From Halomarina halobia (GTDB lineage Archaea > Halobacteriota > Halobacteria > Halobacteriales > Haloarculaceae): 64,000 bases of DNA. The notes under the pieces were generated by a model that had not been told where the DNA came from, searched no databases, and saw only the letters and a list, made by a program, of their open reading frames with translations. Location of the stretch: NCBI RefSeq assembly GCF_029338575.1, contig NZ_CP119993.1, positions 1-64,000 on the forward strand, in the 5' to 3' direction. This document shows positions 17,628-26,172 of this stretch, piece after piece. How positions within the stretch are numbered: the first letter of the stretch is position 1; each line of letters opens with the position of its first letter. The position numbers were made by a program, and so were the translations under genes.

Positions 17628-18911
17628 TCATCGTTTCCCGTAGAACGCCAGTGCAGTTCCGAGTTCCTCGTGGTCCTCCGCGTACTCCTCCAGCGGGATT
17701 CCTCTTACTGCGGCCTCCCAGCCTTGTTTGAGGTGGGCGACGCCCGCTCCCGGACCATCCGGATGACCGAGTATCCCGCCCCCCGCGAGGTACAGCAGGT
17801 CGCAGTTCCCGAGCGCCTCGTAAGTGTCCGGCGCCTGGTCGGCCCACTGGCCGGAGGAGAACACCGGCATCGCGACATCGTCCGTAGCGGCGATCGGGCG
17901 CTGGACGGCCTTCGCCGATCGGATCACGGACTCGTCGGACTCAGTGAACTTGTTCCGGAGCCCGCTCACGTGGAGGTGGTCGATTCCGGCGAGCCGCCAA
18001 AACTTCTGCCACACTTCGTAATTGAACCCTAACTGCGGGCAGCGCGACAGGGCACCCCAGCCGTTTCGATGCCCGTGGATCGGCAGGTCGGCTTCGGCCC
18101 GGAGCGTCTGCACCGCGGCGAGGCCGACGCTGTGGAGGCTGACCATCACGCAGTTTCCGCCGGCATCCTTCACGGCGTCGTGGCGTTCCAGCATCTCGTC
18201 GACGGTTCCCGTGATGTTGCAGGCGTACATGACCCGGCTGCCGGTTGCCGCCTCGTGCCGGTCGATGACTTCCATCACTGCCACGACGCGCTCGTGGACC
18301 GGCGAGTACGGCGGATCAGCGATCAGCTCGTCGTCCTTGACGAAATCCACGCCGGCCTCGACGACCGCTTCTACGACGTCTGCGGTTTCCGCCGGAGTGA
18401 GGCCGACGTTCGGTTTGACGATCGTCCCGATCAATGGGCGGTCGTGGACACCGACGAGGTCGCGCGTCCCCTCGACGCTGAACTGGGGTCCAGGGTTCGC
18501 CGCCGCAAACGCTTCGGGGAGCGCGATATCGACGAGCCTGATGCCCGAGAGCGGCCATAACTCGTAGAGGTTCCCGGCGACCGTCGTCAGCAGGTTCGGG
18601 AGCGACGTCCCGGTGTTCTCGATCGGGTACGATATCTCGACGTCCGCACGCGTGTACGGCGAGTCGGCACCCTCGGAGGGTGACGACGCTCCAGGGAGAG
18701 ACGGTTCCGCGACCGTCTCCTGCTCCGTAATCGATTCGACGCGGGCCGCGTGTCGCTCGCGGAGGGCGTCCGTCTCGCCGGGAACGTCGACGAACGTCCC
18801 CGAGGACTGCTCGCCCGCCATCAGCTCGGCGACCTTCGTGACATCCTCGGCGGTCTCGACGCGGTACGTCGCCGTCGTTCGAGCGGTATCGTGCGTCGTT
18901 CGGTCCGTCAT
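17628..18911 (-). CDS. RuBisCO-like protein (type IV), OiaX-like candidate
   Basis: 427 residues with the RuBisCO large-subunit fold. IGTIVKPNVGLTP corresponds to the first catalytic Lys loop, and VDFVKDDELIADPPYSP keeps the metal-site Lys-Asp-Asp-Glu. HGHRNGWGALSR replaces the canonical His motif, VFSSGQWADQAP replaces the SGG loop, and LAGGGILGHPDGPGAG keeps the phosphate loop. The altered loops mark it as a RuBisCO-like protein, not a carboxylase. The metal triad is intact, so it should be an enzyme acting on a phosphorylated substrate. The tightly coupled DUF1537 kinase downstream matches bacterial D-apionate pathways in which OiaK phosphorylates 3-oxo-isoapionate and OiaX decarboxylates it. 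Alternatives are the transcarboxylase/hydrolase variant or a new activity. The family is certain and the role is inferred. Confidence 0.85.
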   Translation of the reverse strand: MTDRTTHDTARTTATYRVETAEDVTKVAELMAGEQSSGTFVDVPGETDALRERHAARVESITEQETVAEPSLPGASSPSEGADSPYTRADVEISYPIENTGTSLPNLLTTVAGNLYELWPLSGIRLVDIALPEAFAAANPGPQFSVEGTRDLVGVHDRPLIGTIVKPNVGLTPAETADVVEAVVEAGVDFVKDDELIADPPYSPVHERVVAVMEVIDRHEAATGSRVMYACNITGTVDEMLERHDAVKDAGGNCVMVSLHSVGLAAVQTLRAEADLPIHGHRNGWGALSRCPQLGFNYEVWQKFWRLAGIDHLHVSGLRNKFTESDESVIRSAKAVQRPIAATDDVAMPVFSSGQWADQAPDTYEALGNCDLLYLAGGGILGHPDGPGAGVAHLKQGWEAAVRGIPLEEYAEDHEELGTALAFYGKR

Positions 18912-18950
18912 TTGGTAGTGTGACCGGTTGCGTTCATTGCTGTCTCGTGG

Positions 18951-19226
18951 TTATTCCGCGTTTTGGACCGTCTCTACGAAGTCCCGTGGCGTGTCACCCG
19001 GTTCGACGCACAGGCTCGCGGCGCGTTCGTTGGCGTGACTCGGGACGCCGTCCCCCCACGCTGACAATGCGTCGCTGACGTGCGCGTCGTTGAAGACGAC
19101 CCCTGTCACTCCCTGCCGGGCGGTCGGCCACCCGGAGGAGATACCGCCGTGGCTGCCCGCGGTCACCGCGGTACCGGTCGCATCGGGTTTCGTGCTACTG
19201 TCGACGGTACGTCTGTCTCCCGGCAT
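18951..19226 (-). pseudogene. Truncated conserved protein (SHGG...GVTGVVFNDA type)
   Basis: 91 codons, 39 bp upstream of the RuBisCO-like gene on the same strand. Visible pieces are AVTAGSHGG, ARQGVTGVVFNDA and HANERAASLCVEPGD. I recall a family of about 110-130 residues with SHGG, GVVFNDAG and a conserved central segment, but cannot name it. Here the segment between FNDA and the C-terminal SHANERAA part looks shortened by about 30 residues, and the N-terminus is not family-like, so the gene is probably damaged. Its placement first in the RuBisCO-like/kinase operon suggests a role in that pathway. Function unknown. Confidence 0.4.
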
Positions 19227-19399
19227 CCTTCCCCTCAGTGCGTGGGGAGCAGCCTAAAACGTTCCCCCGGTCTCGACCGCCACGGTCGACGGACGCGGGA
19301 CCGTTTGTTTTGGTGGTCCCCCGGAGCCGAGATCGTCACGACCCGTAATCGTAATATGTGTTCGTACCGACCGCTCGGACGCTGTCGACGCCGGTTCCG

Positions 19400-19560
19400 G
19401 TCAGCCGATTCGGTTCTGGGTTCTGTTCGGCTTCGAACGTCTCGTGCGGGAAGGACCGTTAACAGGGTACACGCTGAATGCGTAGGTGGGACAACGGCCG
19501 ACTACTTAGCACGTACCGGTGTCGTCGTCGACAGCGACGCCACGGACACGTAGCGAATCG
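19400..19560 (+). repeat. Decayed copy of the SDR promoter and 5' end
   Basis: The stretch around 19456-19545 (CGTTAACAGGGTACACGCTG and onward through a CCGACTACTTAGCACGTACC segment) aligns with 15311-15375, which is the promoter, start codon and first codons of the SDR gene (CGTTAACAGGGTGCACAC, ATGACCGACTGGTTAGCTAGC). The similarity extends about 60 bp upstream (GGCTTCGAACGTCTCG against GGCTTACGAACGTTCG). The start codon is changed to ACG and the body of the SDR is absent. This marks an old duplication whose coding part was lost or replaced. Confidence 0.6.
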
Positions 19561-20015
19561 AATCTCTAGTGCCACGACGATCCACGACTCCCTCCTCCAC
19601 ACGGTCACGGCGCTCTCGGAGCGGTTCGAAGCTCTGATCGCGGACTACCTCGCGGACGGGTGGTACCACGCCGTCGACGAGAGCGCCCCTGACGACGTGC
19701 TCACGGCGGGTGAGTTCACGCCGGGCGCACCAGCAGATCTATACACAGCTCTCGCTCGCCGAACGCGGCGGGGTCGACGTAATCTTGGACACGTACTCGA
19801 GTACGTCGCCCGCGGTCGATATCGCCCGCCGTAACGACGACGTGAACGCGCACGACCGCCTCGTGACTGGCGCGATCGAGGACGTGATCGACGTCGACGT
19901 CGTCGTGCTCGCCCAAGCATGGCTGAGCCATCTCGAACCGTCGCTCGCCGACCGGGTGAGCGCCCCGGTGCTCTCGGGACTGACCTCGCGGTTGAACGCG
20001 TCGCAGAACTTCTAC
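19560..20015 (+). pseudogene. Asp/Glu/hydantoin racemase-family remnant
   Basis: Fragments in two frames: SLLHTVTALSERFEALIAD and DDVLTAGEFTPG, then (shifted) QQIYTQLSLAERGGVDVILDT and TSPAVDIARRN, then VDVVVLAQAWLSHLEPSLADRV and SAPVLSGLTSRL. The LHTVTA...DVLTAGE...D.ILDTCSS and VLAQ.SL..L..PVL architecture is that of the aspartate/glutamate racemase superfamily. The first active-site Cys position (ILDTCSS in relatives) reads ILDTYSS here. A middle segment of roughly 40-50 residues is missing and there is at least one frameshift. It is inactive. It lies between the SDR-duplication remnant and the alpha/beta hydrolase. Confidence 0.65.
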
Positions 20016-20136
20016 TTTAGAATATCCAATCGTGACGGGTCGAGGCGCGGACAGAGAGGACGGGAGGACGCCGTTCCGAAGAGACGCCATCAGCCAGGGT
20101 ACAGTTATACGGACCTGGGGCCTGTACTCGAAGGTG

Positions 20137-21018
20137 ATGACGTCATGGAACCACGAGTATGCCCGGGTAAACGGCGTCGAACTGCACTACGTTCGAGAGG
20201 GCTCGGGCTTCCCGCTATTTCTCGTTCACGGGTGGCCCGAGTACTGGCGGACGTGGCGGAAGAACGTCCCCGTCCTCGCCGAATCGTTCGAGGTGATCGT
20301 CCCGGACCTTCGGGGGTTCGGGGACTCGGAGAAGCCCGACGTTCCCGCCGTGAAGGGATACGGCGTCGACGCACACGTCGCTGACCTAACAGCACTCGCA
20401 GCCGAACTGGACATCGACGAATTCGGGTACGTAAGCCACGACCTCGGCGCGTACGTCGGGCAGACGATCGCGCGCGAACGCCCAGGGTCACTCCGCGGCT
20501 TGTTTTTCTTCGATACCCCGTATCCGGGGATCGGCAAACGGTGGCGCGACCCCGATCACATCGGCGAGATCTGGTACCAGTCGTTCAACCAGCAGCCCTG
20601 GGCCGCGGACCTCGTCGGTTCCAGTCGAGTGGCCTGTGAGACGTACATCGGCCACTTTCTCGATCACTGGTCGGGCGACCCATCGGAGTTCGATGCTGAC
20701 GACCGGGAATCCTGGATCGACACGTACCTCAAACCTGGAAACCTGCAGGGCGGGTTCAACTGGTACGTAGCCGCGGACGAGGATCGAAAGCGACTGATGC
20801 GCGACGGCGCACCCTCGATGGACCCGATCGAGGTCCCGACGCGCATCCTCTGGGGGGAACTCGACCCGATCGTTGACTCCGAGTGGAGCGACCGACTGGA
20901 CGAGTACTTCGCGGACTATCGCCTCGATACCGTCCCGGACGCCGGGCACTTCGTCCACCACGAGAAACCCGACCTGGCCAACGACGAGATCGAGTCGTTC
21001 TTCGCGGGGCTCGACTGA
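20137..21018 (+). CDS. Alpha/beta hydrolase (epoxide hydrolase/haloacetate dehalogenase-like)
   Basis: Soluble hydrolase of 293 residues. The oxyanion-hole motif is FLVHGWPEYWRTWRKN. The nucleophile elbow is SHDLGAYVG, with Asp as nucleophile, as in epoxide hydrolases and haloacetate dehalogenases. A cap region (DHWSGDP, NWYVAADEDR) follows, then the acid in LWGELDPIVD and the catalytic His in DAGHFVHHEKP. An Asp nucleophile makes a simple esterase less likely. ATG 20137 (MTSWNHEYARVNG) is chosen because the fold begins directly after it. The gene converges with the second bicupin. It could open a lactone or epoxide, or dehalogenate, in the surrounding pathway. Confidence 0.85.
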   Translation: MTSWNHEYARVNGVELHYVREGSGFPLFLVHGWPEYWRTWRKNVPVLAESFEVIVPDLRGFGDSEKPDVPAVKGYGVDAHVADLTALAAELDIDEFGYVSHDLGAYVGQTIARERPGSLRGLFFFDTPYPGIGKRWRDPDHIGEIWYQSFNQQPWAADLVGSSRVACETYIGHFLDHWSGDPSEFDADDRESWIDTYLKPGNLQGGFNWYVAADEDRKRLMRDGAPSMDPIEVPTRILWGELDPIVDSEWSDRLDEYFADYRLDTVPDAGHFVHHEKPDLANDEIESFFAGLD

Positions 21019-21118
21019 CCGACGCTCTGTCCGCTCTCGCCGCGAACCCCTCGCATCCGGGTCTCGACGCCCGGAGTCGCCTTCAGAAGTCGAGGCGCGT
21101 GTAGCGAACGGGGACGGT

Positions 21119-22201
21119 TCACTGCAGGTCGACCGATACCCAAGGCGGGAGCGAGAGTCCTCGCTTCTTTCGCGCGGCCAGCACTCGCTCGTACTCTGCC
21201 ACCTGCCCCGGCCGCTCCGAGACCTCGAGGTCCTCGAGCGTGAACTCCCCCTTTCGCCCGCCTCGAGCGCCCCACGCCACGATCCAGAGGGTATCGGTCC
21301 CGACGTTCCCGACTCCGTGTGGGTTTCCGGTCGGGAAGAACGCGCAGTCGAACGTTTCGAGCGTGGTATCCCGGTACTCCGTGAGGAGACGCGCCCTGCC
21401 GTCGACGACCCAGTAGATCTCCTCGTGCGGCCCCTCGTTCTCGAAGTGCGTGTGGAGGCTCGTGTACGCGCCGGGGTCCAGTCGCATGACGACGCTGTCG
21501 GAGAACCAGGTCACGTCGGAGACCGTCGTGACCCAGTCGGGTCGATCTGCGTTACAGCCGACCTCGGGTGCCTCGTGGAACACCTTCGGCATCGATTCCG
21601 CAAAGCGAGTGACGGCCGGCTCCGGTCGGTCCTGGTCCGGGTCGTCCCCGTACTCGTCCGAGTACCCGGGGGCGGTGGCGAGTCCCGCCGCGGCTCGCGC
21701 AGCCATGATCCGCTCGTACTCTTCCCGTGCACCCGTTTGCGCGGACGGTTCTCGCATCGATTCCTCGCCCAGTTCGGTATCGCCGGCCGACGTCCACGCT
21801 GTGATCCAGAGCGAGTCGGTCCCGACGTTCCCGAACTGGTAGGCGGCACCCGTCGGGACGGTGACGAGGTCGAACCGTTCGAGCGGAACGTCCCGCCGCT
21901 CGGTTCGGAGGACGCCGCGCCCCGAGACGACGCGGACGCACATCTCGAGGGGTCCCTCTACGTCCGCTCGATGTGACTGGAAGTCGGTGTACTCGCCCGG
22001 TTCGAGCCGCCGCAACTGCCCTCGGTCGAACCACTTCGAGGCCGGGAAGTCATACTCCCAGACCAGGTGATCGAAGTTACAACCGGTGTTCGATGCGTGC
22101 CGCGTTCGTGGTTTGACGTCACCGAATCGAACGACGCTGGCGTCCGGCCGTTCCTCGGGTGACCTGAAGGGATCACCATCATACGTTATCTCGACGACCA
22201 T
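21119..22201 (-). CDS. Bicupin protein (paralogue of 13014-14090)
   Basis: 360 residues with the same two-cupin layout as the gene at 13-14 kb. The second domain is nearly identical around the metal site: HTHFENEGPHEEIYWVVDG and FPTGNPHGVGNVGTDTLWI. The first domain keeps SKWFDRGQLRRLEPG and DFQSHRADVEG, but only one candidate metal His. Long runs are shared between the paralogues (YDFPASKWFD, GCNADR). It is divergent from the second MDR dehydrogenase (22334-23431), with 132 bp between them. Each bicupin therefore neighbours an MDR dehydrogenase, suggesting that the bicupin plus dehydrogenase pair was duplicated as a unit. The reaction is unknown. Confidence 0.75.
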   Translation of the reverse strand: MVVEITYDGDPFRSPEERPDASVVRFGDVKPRTRHASNTGCNFDHLVWEYDFPASKWFDRGQLRRLEPGEYTDFQSHRADVEGPLEMCVRVVSGRGVLRTERRDVPLERFDLVTVPTGAAYQFGNVGTDSLWITAWTSAGDTELGEESMREPSAQTGAREEYERIMAARAAAGLATAPGYSDEYGDDPDQDRPEPAVTRFAESMPKVFHEAPEVGCNADRPDWVTTVSDVTWFSDSVVMRLDPGAYTSLHTHFENEGPHEEIYWVVDGRARLLTEYRDTTLETFDCAFFPTGNPHGVGNVGTDTLWIVAWGARGGRKGEFTLEDLEVSERPGQVAEYERVLAARKKRGLSLPPWVSVDLQ

Positions 22202-22333
22202 TGGAACGGATTGTGGCTACCCATCGCATTAAGCATTCGCGTGCCCGGTGGCGCGATCAGCGAGCGTGTTTCGTTGACAGGCCAGCCCCGGCGAGGGAAA
22301 AGAGTAATCGCCCCCCGCGACACACGTTGTACC

Positions 22334-23431
22334 ATGACACCGAAGGAAACGGGTACGGTCGCGTATCTCGCGGAACCTGGTCGCGTGGAGTTCAGGGAGT
22401 ACCCCGTTCCGGACCCGGCGCCAGGCGAGGTCGTGACGACCGTCGAGCGGGCGAACGTGTGTGGGTCGGAGTTGCATATCTGGCGCGGGAACCACCCCGA
22501 GGTCAAGGAGGGCTCGCTCGGTCACGAGGCGCTGTGTCGCGTCGACGCACTCGGGGAAGGCGTGGAGACGGACTACGCGGGCGAACCCGTCGAGGAGGGG
22601 GACCTGGTCGCACCGGTGTACTACCTCACGTGCCGGCGATGTTCGGCCTGCCAGAACGGCCAGTTCCACCTGTGCGAGAACGTCTACGAGTACTGGTCGC
22701 GGTCCCCTGAGGAACCACCGCACTTCCACGGCACGTTCGGGACGCACTACGTCGTTCACCGGGACCAGTACTTTTATAAGGTCCCCGACGGAATCGACCC
22801 AGGCATCGCCGCGGGTGCGAATTGCGCGCTCTCACAGGTGATATTCGGCCTCGACTCGACCGGTGTCGAGTACGGGGACACGGTCGTGATCCAGGGTGGT
22901 GGCGGGCTGGGACTGAACGCGATCGCGTACGCGAACGAGTGTGGTGCAGAGACGATCCTCATCGAGGGCGTAGACGGCCGCATCGAGCGGGGTCGCGAGT
23001 TCGGCGTCGACCACGTGATCGACTTCCGTGAGTACGACTCGGTGGAGGCGCGCGCGAAACGCGTCCGGGCGCTCACCGACGGTGTTAGCGCGGACGTCGG
23101 CGTCGAGGTCGCGGGCGCACCCGAGGCGTTCGCAGAGGGGATCCACCTCCTCCGCGACGGCGGCCGGTACCTGGAGATGGGGAACGTCACTCCCGGGGCG
23201 ACGACCGAGTTCGACCCCGGGCTTCTGACGCGGAAGTCCATCGACGTCACCTCGGTGGTCCGGTACGATCCGTGGTACCTCCACCGGGCGCTCGAGTTCC
23301 TCGAAGCACAGAGCGACGTCTATCCCTACGAGAACCTAATTGACGCGGAGTTCGACCTCCGCGACGTCGACGATGCCCTCCGGCAGTCCGACGCTCGCGA
23401 GGTCACGCGGGCGACGTTGTTCCCGAACTGA
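22334..23431 (+). CDS. Zinc-dependent MDR alcohol dehydrogenase
   Basis: 365 residues. Catalytic zinc ligands are in ANVCGSELHIWRGNHP and SLGHEALCRV. The structural zinc site is CRRCSACQNGQFHLC. The Rossmann motif is VVIQGGGGLGLNAIAYA and the cofactor-binding Glu follows strand 2 (ILIEGVDGRIE), favouring NAD. ATG 22334 (MTPKETGTVAY) is chosen over an upstream in-frame codon because the family starts there, with an AT-rich GGGAAAAGAGTAAT box about 30 bp ahead. The gene is intact, unlike the MDR relative at 14.1-15.2 kb, and divergent from the bicupin. Probable oxidation of a secondary hydroxyl of a sugar, polyol or sugar acid. Confidence 0.9.
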   Translation: MTPKETGTVAYLAEPGRVEFREYPVPDPAPGEVVTTVERANVCGSELHIWRGNHPEVKEGSLGHEALCRVDALGEGVETDYAGEPVEEGDLVAPVYYLTCRRCSACQNGQFHLCENVYEYWSRSPEEPPHFHGTFGTHYVVHRDQYFYKVPDGIDPGIAAGANCALSQVIFGLDSTGVEYGDTVVIQGGGGLGLNAIAYANECGAETILIEGVDGRIERGREFGVDHVIDFREYDSVEARAKRVRALTDGVSADVGVEVAGAPEAFAEGIHLLRDGGRYLEMGNVTPGATTEFDPGLLTRKSIDVTSVVRYDPWYLHRALEFLEAQSDVYPYENLIDAEFDLRDVDDALRQSDAREVTRATLFPN

Positions 23432-23608
23432 ATCGCGGCGTCTCCTTTCTCCCGAACTGCGCCACGCCGTCTCCGTCGCTCGGGTCTTTGGCCTTCCCGT
23501 ACCCACTGCACCATCGCCGATCGACTCTCAACAGCGCGACGGGAGCGTGATCCCCTGTTTCTCCTCACGTTCCATTCCTGTACGGAAAGGGCGATTGGGT
23601 CGACCCGT

Positions 23609-25768
23609 TCAGGTCGTCCGAACGAGCGTATCCACGACGGAAACGCCGTCTTCGTGGACGACAACCGGATTCAGGTCGAGTTCGGCGACGCCCGCGACCT
23701 CGGTGCACAGTTGACCGACGTTCCGGACGAGTTCGGCGAGTTCGTCGATGTCGTGCGGCGGACTACCGCGGTACCCGGCGAGTTGCTCGCCAAGGGTCGT
23801 TGCGTCGATGGCGTCTAGCGCGCCGCGCTTTGAGAGCGGGGCGACGCGAACCGCGACGTCGCCGTGAAGTTCGACGGCGACGCCGCCCGACCCGACCGTC
23901 ACGACCGGCCCGAACGCGTCGTCGCGCGTGACTCCGACGAGCGCCTCGACGCCCGCGCCGGCGTGGGGCTGCACAAGCACGCCCTCAAGCCGCGCGTCGG
24001 GCGCGTATTCCAGTGCGTTCGTCACGACCTCGTCGTACGCCTCGCGGACCGCGGTGACGTCCTCGAGTCCGGTCCGGACCGCGTCCGCGTCGGTGCGGTG
24101 GGGGACGTCCGGCGAGTCGACCTTGAGGACGACGGGGAAGCCGAAGTCGGTCGCAGCGTCGACGGCCTCGCTCGGATCGGCCGTGAGCACGGTCGGATGC
24201 ACGTCCATGCCGTACGACGCCAGGAGCGCGGACGCCCGATTCCACGAGAGCACGTCGTTCGACGGGAGGGCCCCGCTATCCCCGCCACCGTCGATCTCGG
24301 CGTCGGTGTCTGCGTCGGTCCCGGTGTCGACTTCTCGTTCGAGTGTTGCGCGCGAGGGTCGGTCGGCGAGTCGGTGGCGGAACGCTCCGGCGTCGACGAG
24401 GGAGGCGACGGCGTCCATGCAACGGCCCGGGTCGTAGTAAAGCGGCGTGCGCCGACGCACGCGTTCGTACGGCTGGACGCCGTCGGGGTCGATCGGTTTC
24501 TTCCGTCCCGTCCACAGGAAGAACACGGGGTCGGATGCGACCTCGGCGACCGCGAGCACCGAGTCCGCGATGCGTTCGGCGTCGTCGCCGACAACGGGGA
24601 GGCCGATCGCGAACACGTACGCGTCGAAGGCGTCGTCTGCGAACAGCACCTCGGCGATCGCAGGAAGGACGTCGGCACCCTGCCCGCGGATGTCGGCCGG
24701 ATTGTGAAGTTCACCGAACGTCAGCAGATCGTCCATGTCGAGCAGCGCGCGTTCGGTCTCGTCCTCGATCGCGGGGAGGTCGAGTCCCCGATCGGCGGCC
24801 ATGTCCGCGAGCAGGCTCCCCATGCCGCCGCTCGTCGACGCGATGCACACCCGGTCGGACGCGGGCGGATCGAACGCGGCGTGCGCCCTCGCTCGGCCGA
24901 GCAAGTCGGGGATGTCCGGGACGCGTTCGACGCCGACCTGCGCCAACGCCCCGTTCCAGACATTGTCGCTCCCGGTCACCGAACCCGTGTGTGAGCGGAT
25001 CGCGGTCTCGGCGACCGACGACTTGCCGACCTTCACGGTCAGGACGGGCGTCCCGTTCCGGACGACCTCGTCGGCGACGCGGACGAATCGGCGCGGGTCG
25101 TCGAGCCCCTCGACGTACGTGCAGACGACATCTACCGCGTCCCGCGCGCCGAGGTACTCGACGACGTCGGTCACGGAGAGCGCCGCTTCGTTCCCCGTCG
25201 AGACGACGTGCGAGAAGCCGACGTCCTCGTCGGCTGCGCGTTCGAAGAACGTCGTGAAGGCGAGCGCACCGGATTGGCTCACGAGTCCGATCGACCCCGG
25301 CTCGGGCTGGCGTGAACACGTGCTCGTCAACACTGTTCCGTCGATGACGTTCGCCAGTCCGATACAGTTCGGTCCGACGATCCGCATGTCGTACGTCGCG
25401 GCCACCTCCACGAGTTCGGCCTGGAGGCGTCGTCCCTCCTCGTCGGCTTCTGCGAACCCGGCGGTGATGACGAGCGCGGCGGGAACACCGCGTTCGCCCG
25501 CCGCACGGACGACGTCCGTGACGGCGCCCCGAGGGACGCAGACGACGACCAGGTCGACGGGCTCCGGAAGCGTGGAAACGTCGTCGTAACACCGCCTGCC
25601 CCAGGCTTCGTCCCGCCCCGGATTGACGAGGTAGACGTCCCCTTCGAACCCGTACTCAAGGAGGTTGTCCACGAGCTTCCCGGAGTACCAGTTCTCCGGA
25701 CTGGCTCCGACGACGGCGACGGAATCGGGCGAGAAGAGTGCGTCAAGCGGCGAGCGATCGGCGGTCAT
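23609..25768 (-). CDS. Acetate/acyl-CoA ligase, ADP-forming (fused alpha-beta ACD)
   Basis: 719 residues in the fused haloarchaeal ACD arrangement: CoA-binding domain (LFSPDSVAVVGASPENW, about residues 10-130), succinyl-CoA-ligase-like domains with the phospho-His region AIRSHTGSVTGSDNV, and a C-terminal ATP-grasp domain (FGFPVVLKVDSPDVPHRTD, VGSGGVAVELHGDVAVRV, ELDLNPVVV). It interconverts acyl-CoA plus ADP and phosphate with acid plus CoA and ATP, so it can activate an acid or harvest ATP at the end of a pathway. ATG 25768 (MTADRSPLDALF) is chosen because the preceding 59 in-frame codons are not family-like. A D/A/T-rich linker (about residues 463-485) separates the ligase and ATP-grasp parts. 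Confidence 0.9.
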   Translation of the reverse strand: MTADRSPLDALFSPDSVAVVGASPENWYSGKLVDNLLEYGFEGDVYLVNPGRDEAWGRRCYDDVSTLPEPVDLVVVCVPRGAVTDVVRAAGERGVPAALVITAGFAEADEEGRRLQAELVEVAATYDMRIVGPNCIGLANVIDGTVLTSTCSRQPEPGSIGLVSQSGALAFTTFFERAADEDVGFSHVVSTGNEAALSVTDVVEYLGARDAVDVVCTYVEGLDDPRRFVRVADEVVRNGTPVLTVKVGKSSVAETAIRSHTGSVTGSDNVWNGALAQVGVERVPDIPDLLGRARAHAAFDPPASDRVCIASTSGGMGSLLADMAADRGLDLPAIEDETERALLDMDDLLTFGELHNPADIRGQGADVLPAIAEVLFADDAFDAYVFAIGLPVVGDDAERIADSVLAVAEVASDPVFFLWTGRKKPIDPDGVQPYERVRRRTPLYYDPGRCMDAVASLVDAGAFRHRLADRPSRATLEREVDTGTDADTDAEIDGGGDSGALPSNDVLSWNRASALLASYGMDVHPTVLTADPSEAVDAATDFGFPVVLKVDSPDVPHRTDADAVRTGLEDVTAVREAYDEVVTNALEYAPDARLEGVLVQPHAGAGVEALVGVTRDDAFGPVVTVGSGGVAVELHGDVAVRVAPLSKRGALDAIDATTLGEQLAGYRGSPPHDIDELAELVRNVGQLCTEVAGVAELDLNPVVVHEDGVSVVDTLVRTT

Positions 25769-26172
25769 CGCCACCACCGTCGGCCGCCCGGTGTAGACCG
25801 CCGTCGAGGGGCGACCACGGGAACCCATCTCGAGAGTGGGACCAGCGTCCGAAACGTTTCGACGACGACGGAGGAACCGTTGGCACCTCGCTCGGCATGA
25901 GAACACGTACTGGTCGACATACGCCGTACGTTGGCGGCCGGCCATGTAAAACTACGGCGCGTCTGCAGGTCGCGGTCGAGCCCCCACCACGGTGCGAAAC
26001 CGGGTCGACGCCACGGTAAGAGTTAAGAGGGGCGATACAGATATTCGTACTGTTCGTTGCGAACAGGCCACACAGTGGCCTGTGGTGCGCGAATACGGGT
26101 TCGCGATCGCACAGCGAGCGTTCGATACATGAGTACGGATACCAATAATCACGAAACTGGGCGAGCTAACCG
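25769..26172 (+). promoter_or_regulatory. Divergent intergenic region with overlapping hairpins before the HIBADH gene
   Basis: This 400-bp gap lies between the divergent ACD and HIBADH-type genes and holds no gene. Bases 26050-26066 form CTGTTCG-TTG-CGAACAG. Bases 26063-26083 form ACAGGCCAC-ACA-GTGGCCTGT. Bases 26088-26105 form CGCGAA-N6-TTCGCG. The first two stems share 26063-26066, so they are mutually exclusive in RNA. If transcription starts near an AT-richer patch around 26020, all lie in a leader of about 140 nt. It may be an operator array or an RNA switch-like leader; function unproven. Confidence 0.4.

Noticed and set aside
17628-18911. A true carbon-fixing RuBisCO (form III)
   Set aside because: The His motif and the SGG loop are replaced and no phosphoribulose-pathway gene is nearby; the protein fits the RuBisCO-like group.
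24343-25592. Long antisense frames inside the ADP-forming acyl-CoA ligase gene
   Set aside because: They are extremely Arg-rich and mirror the codon pattern of the real gene on the other strand.
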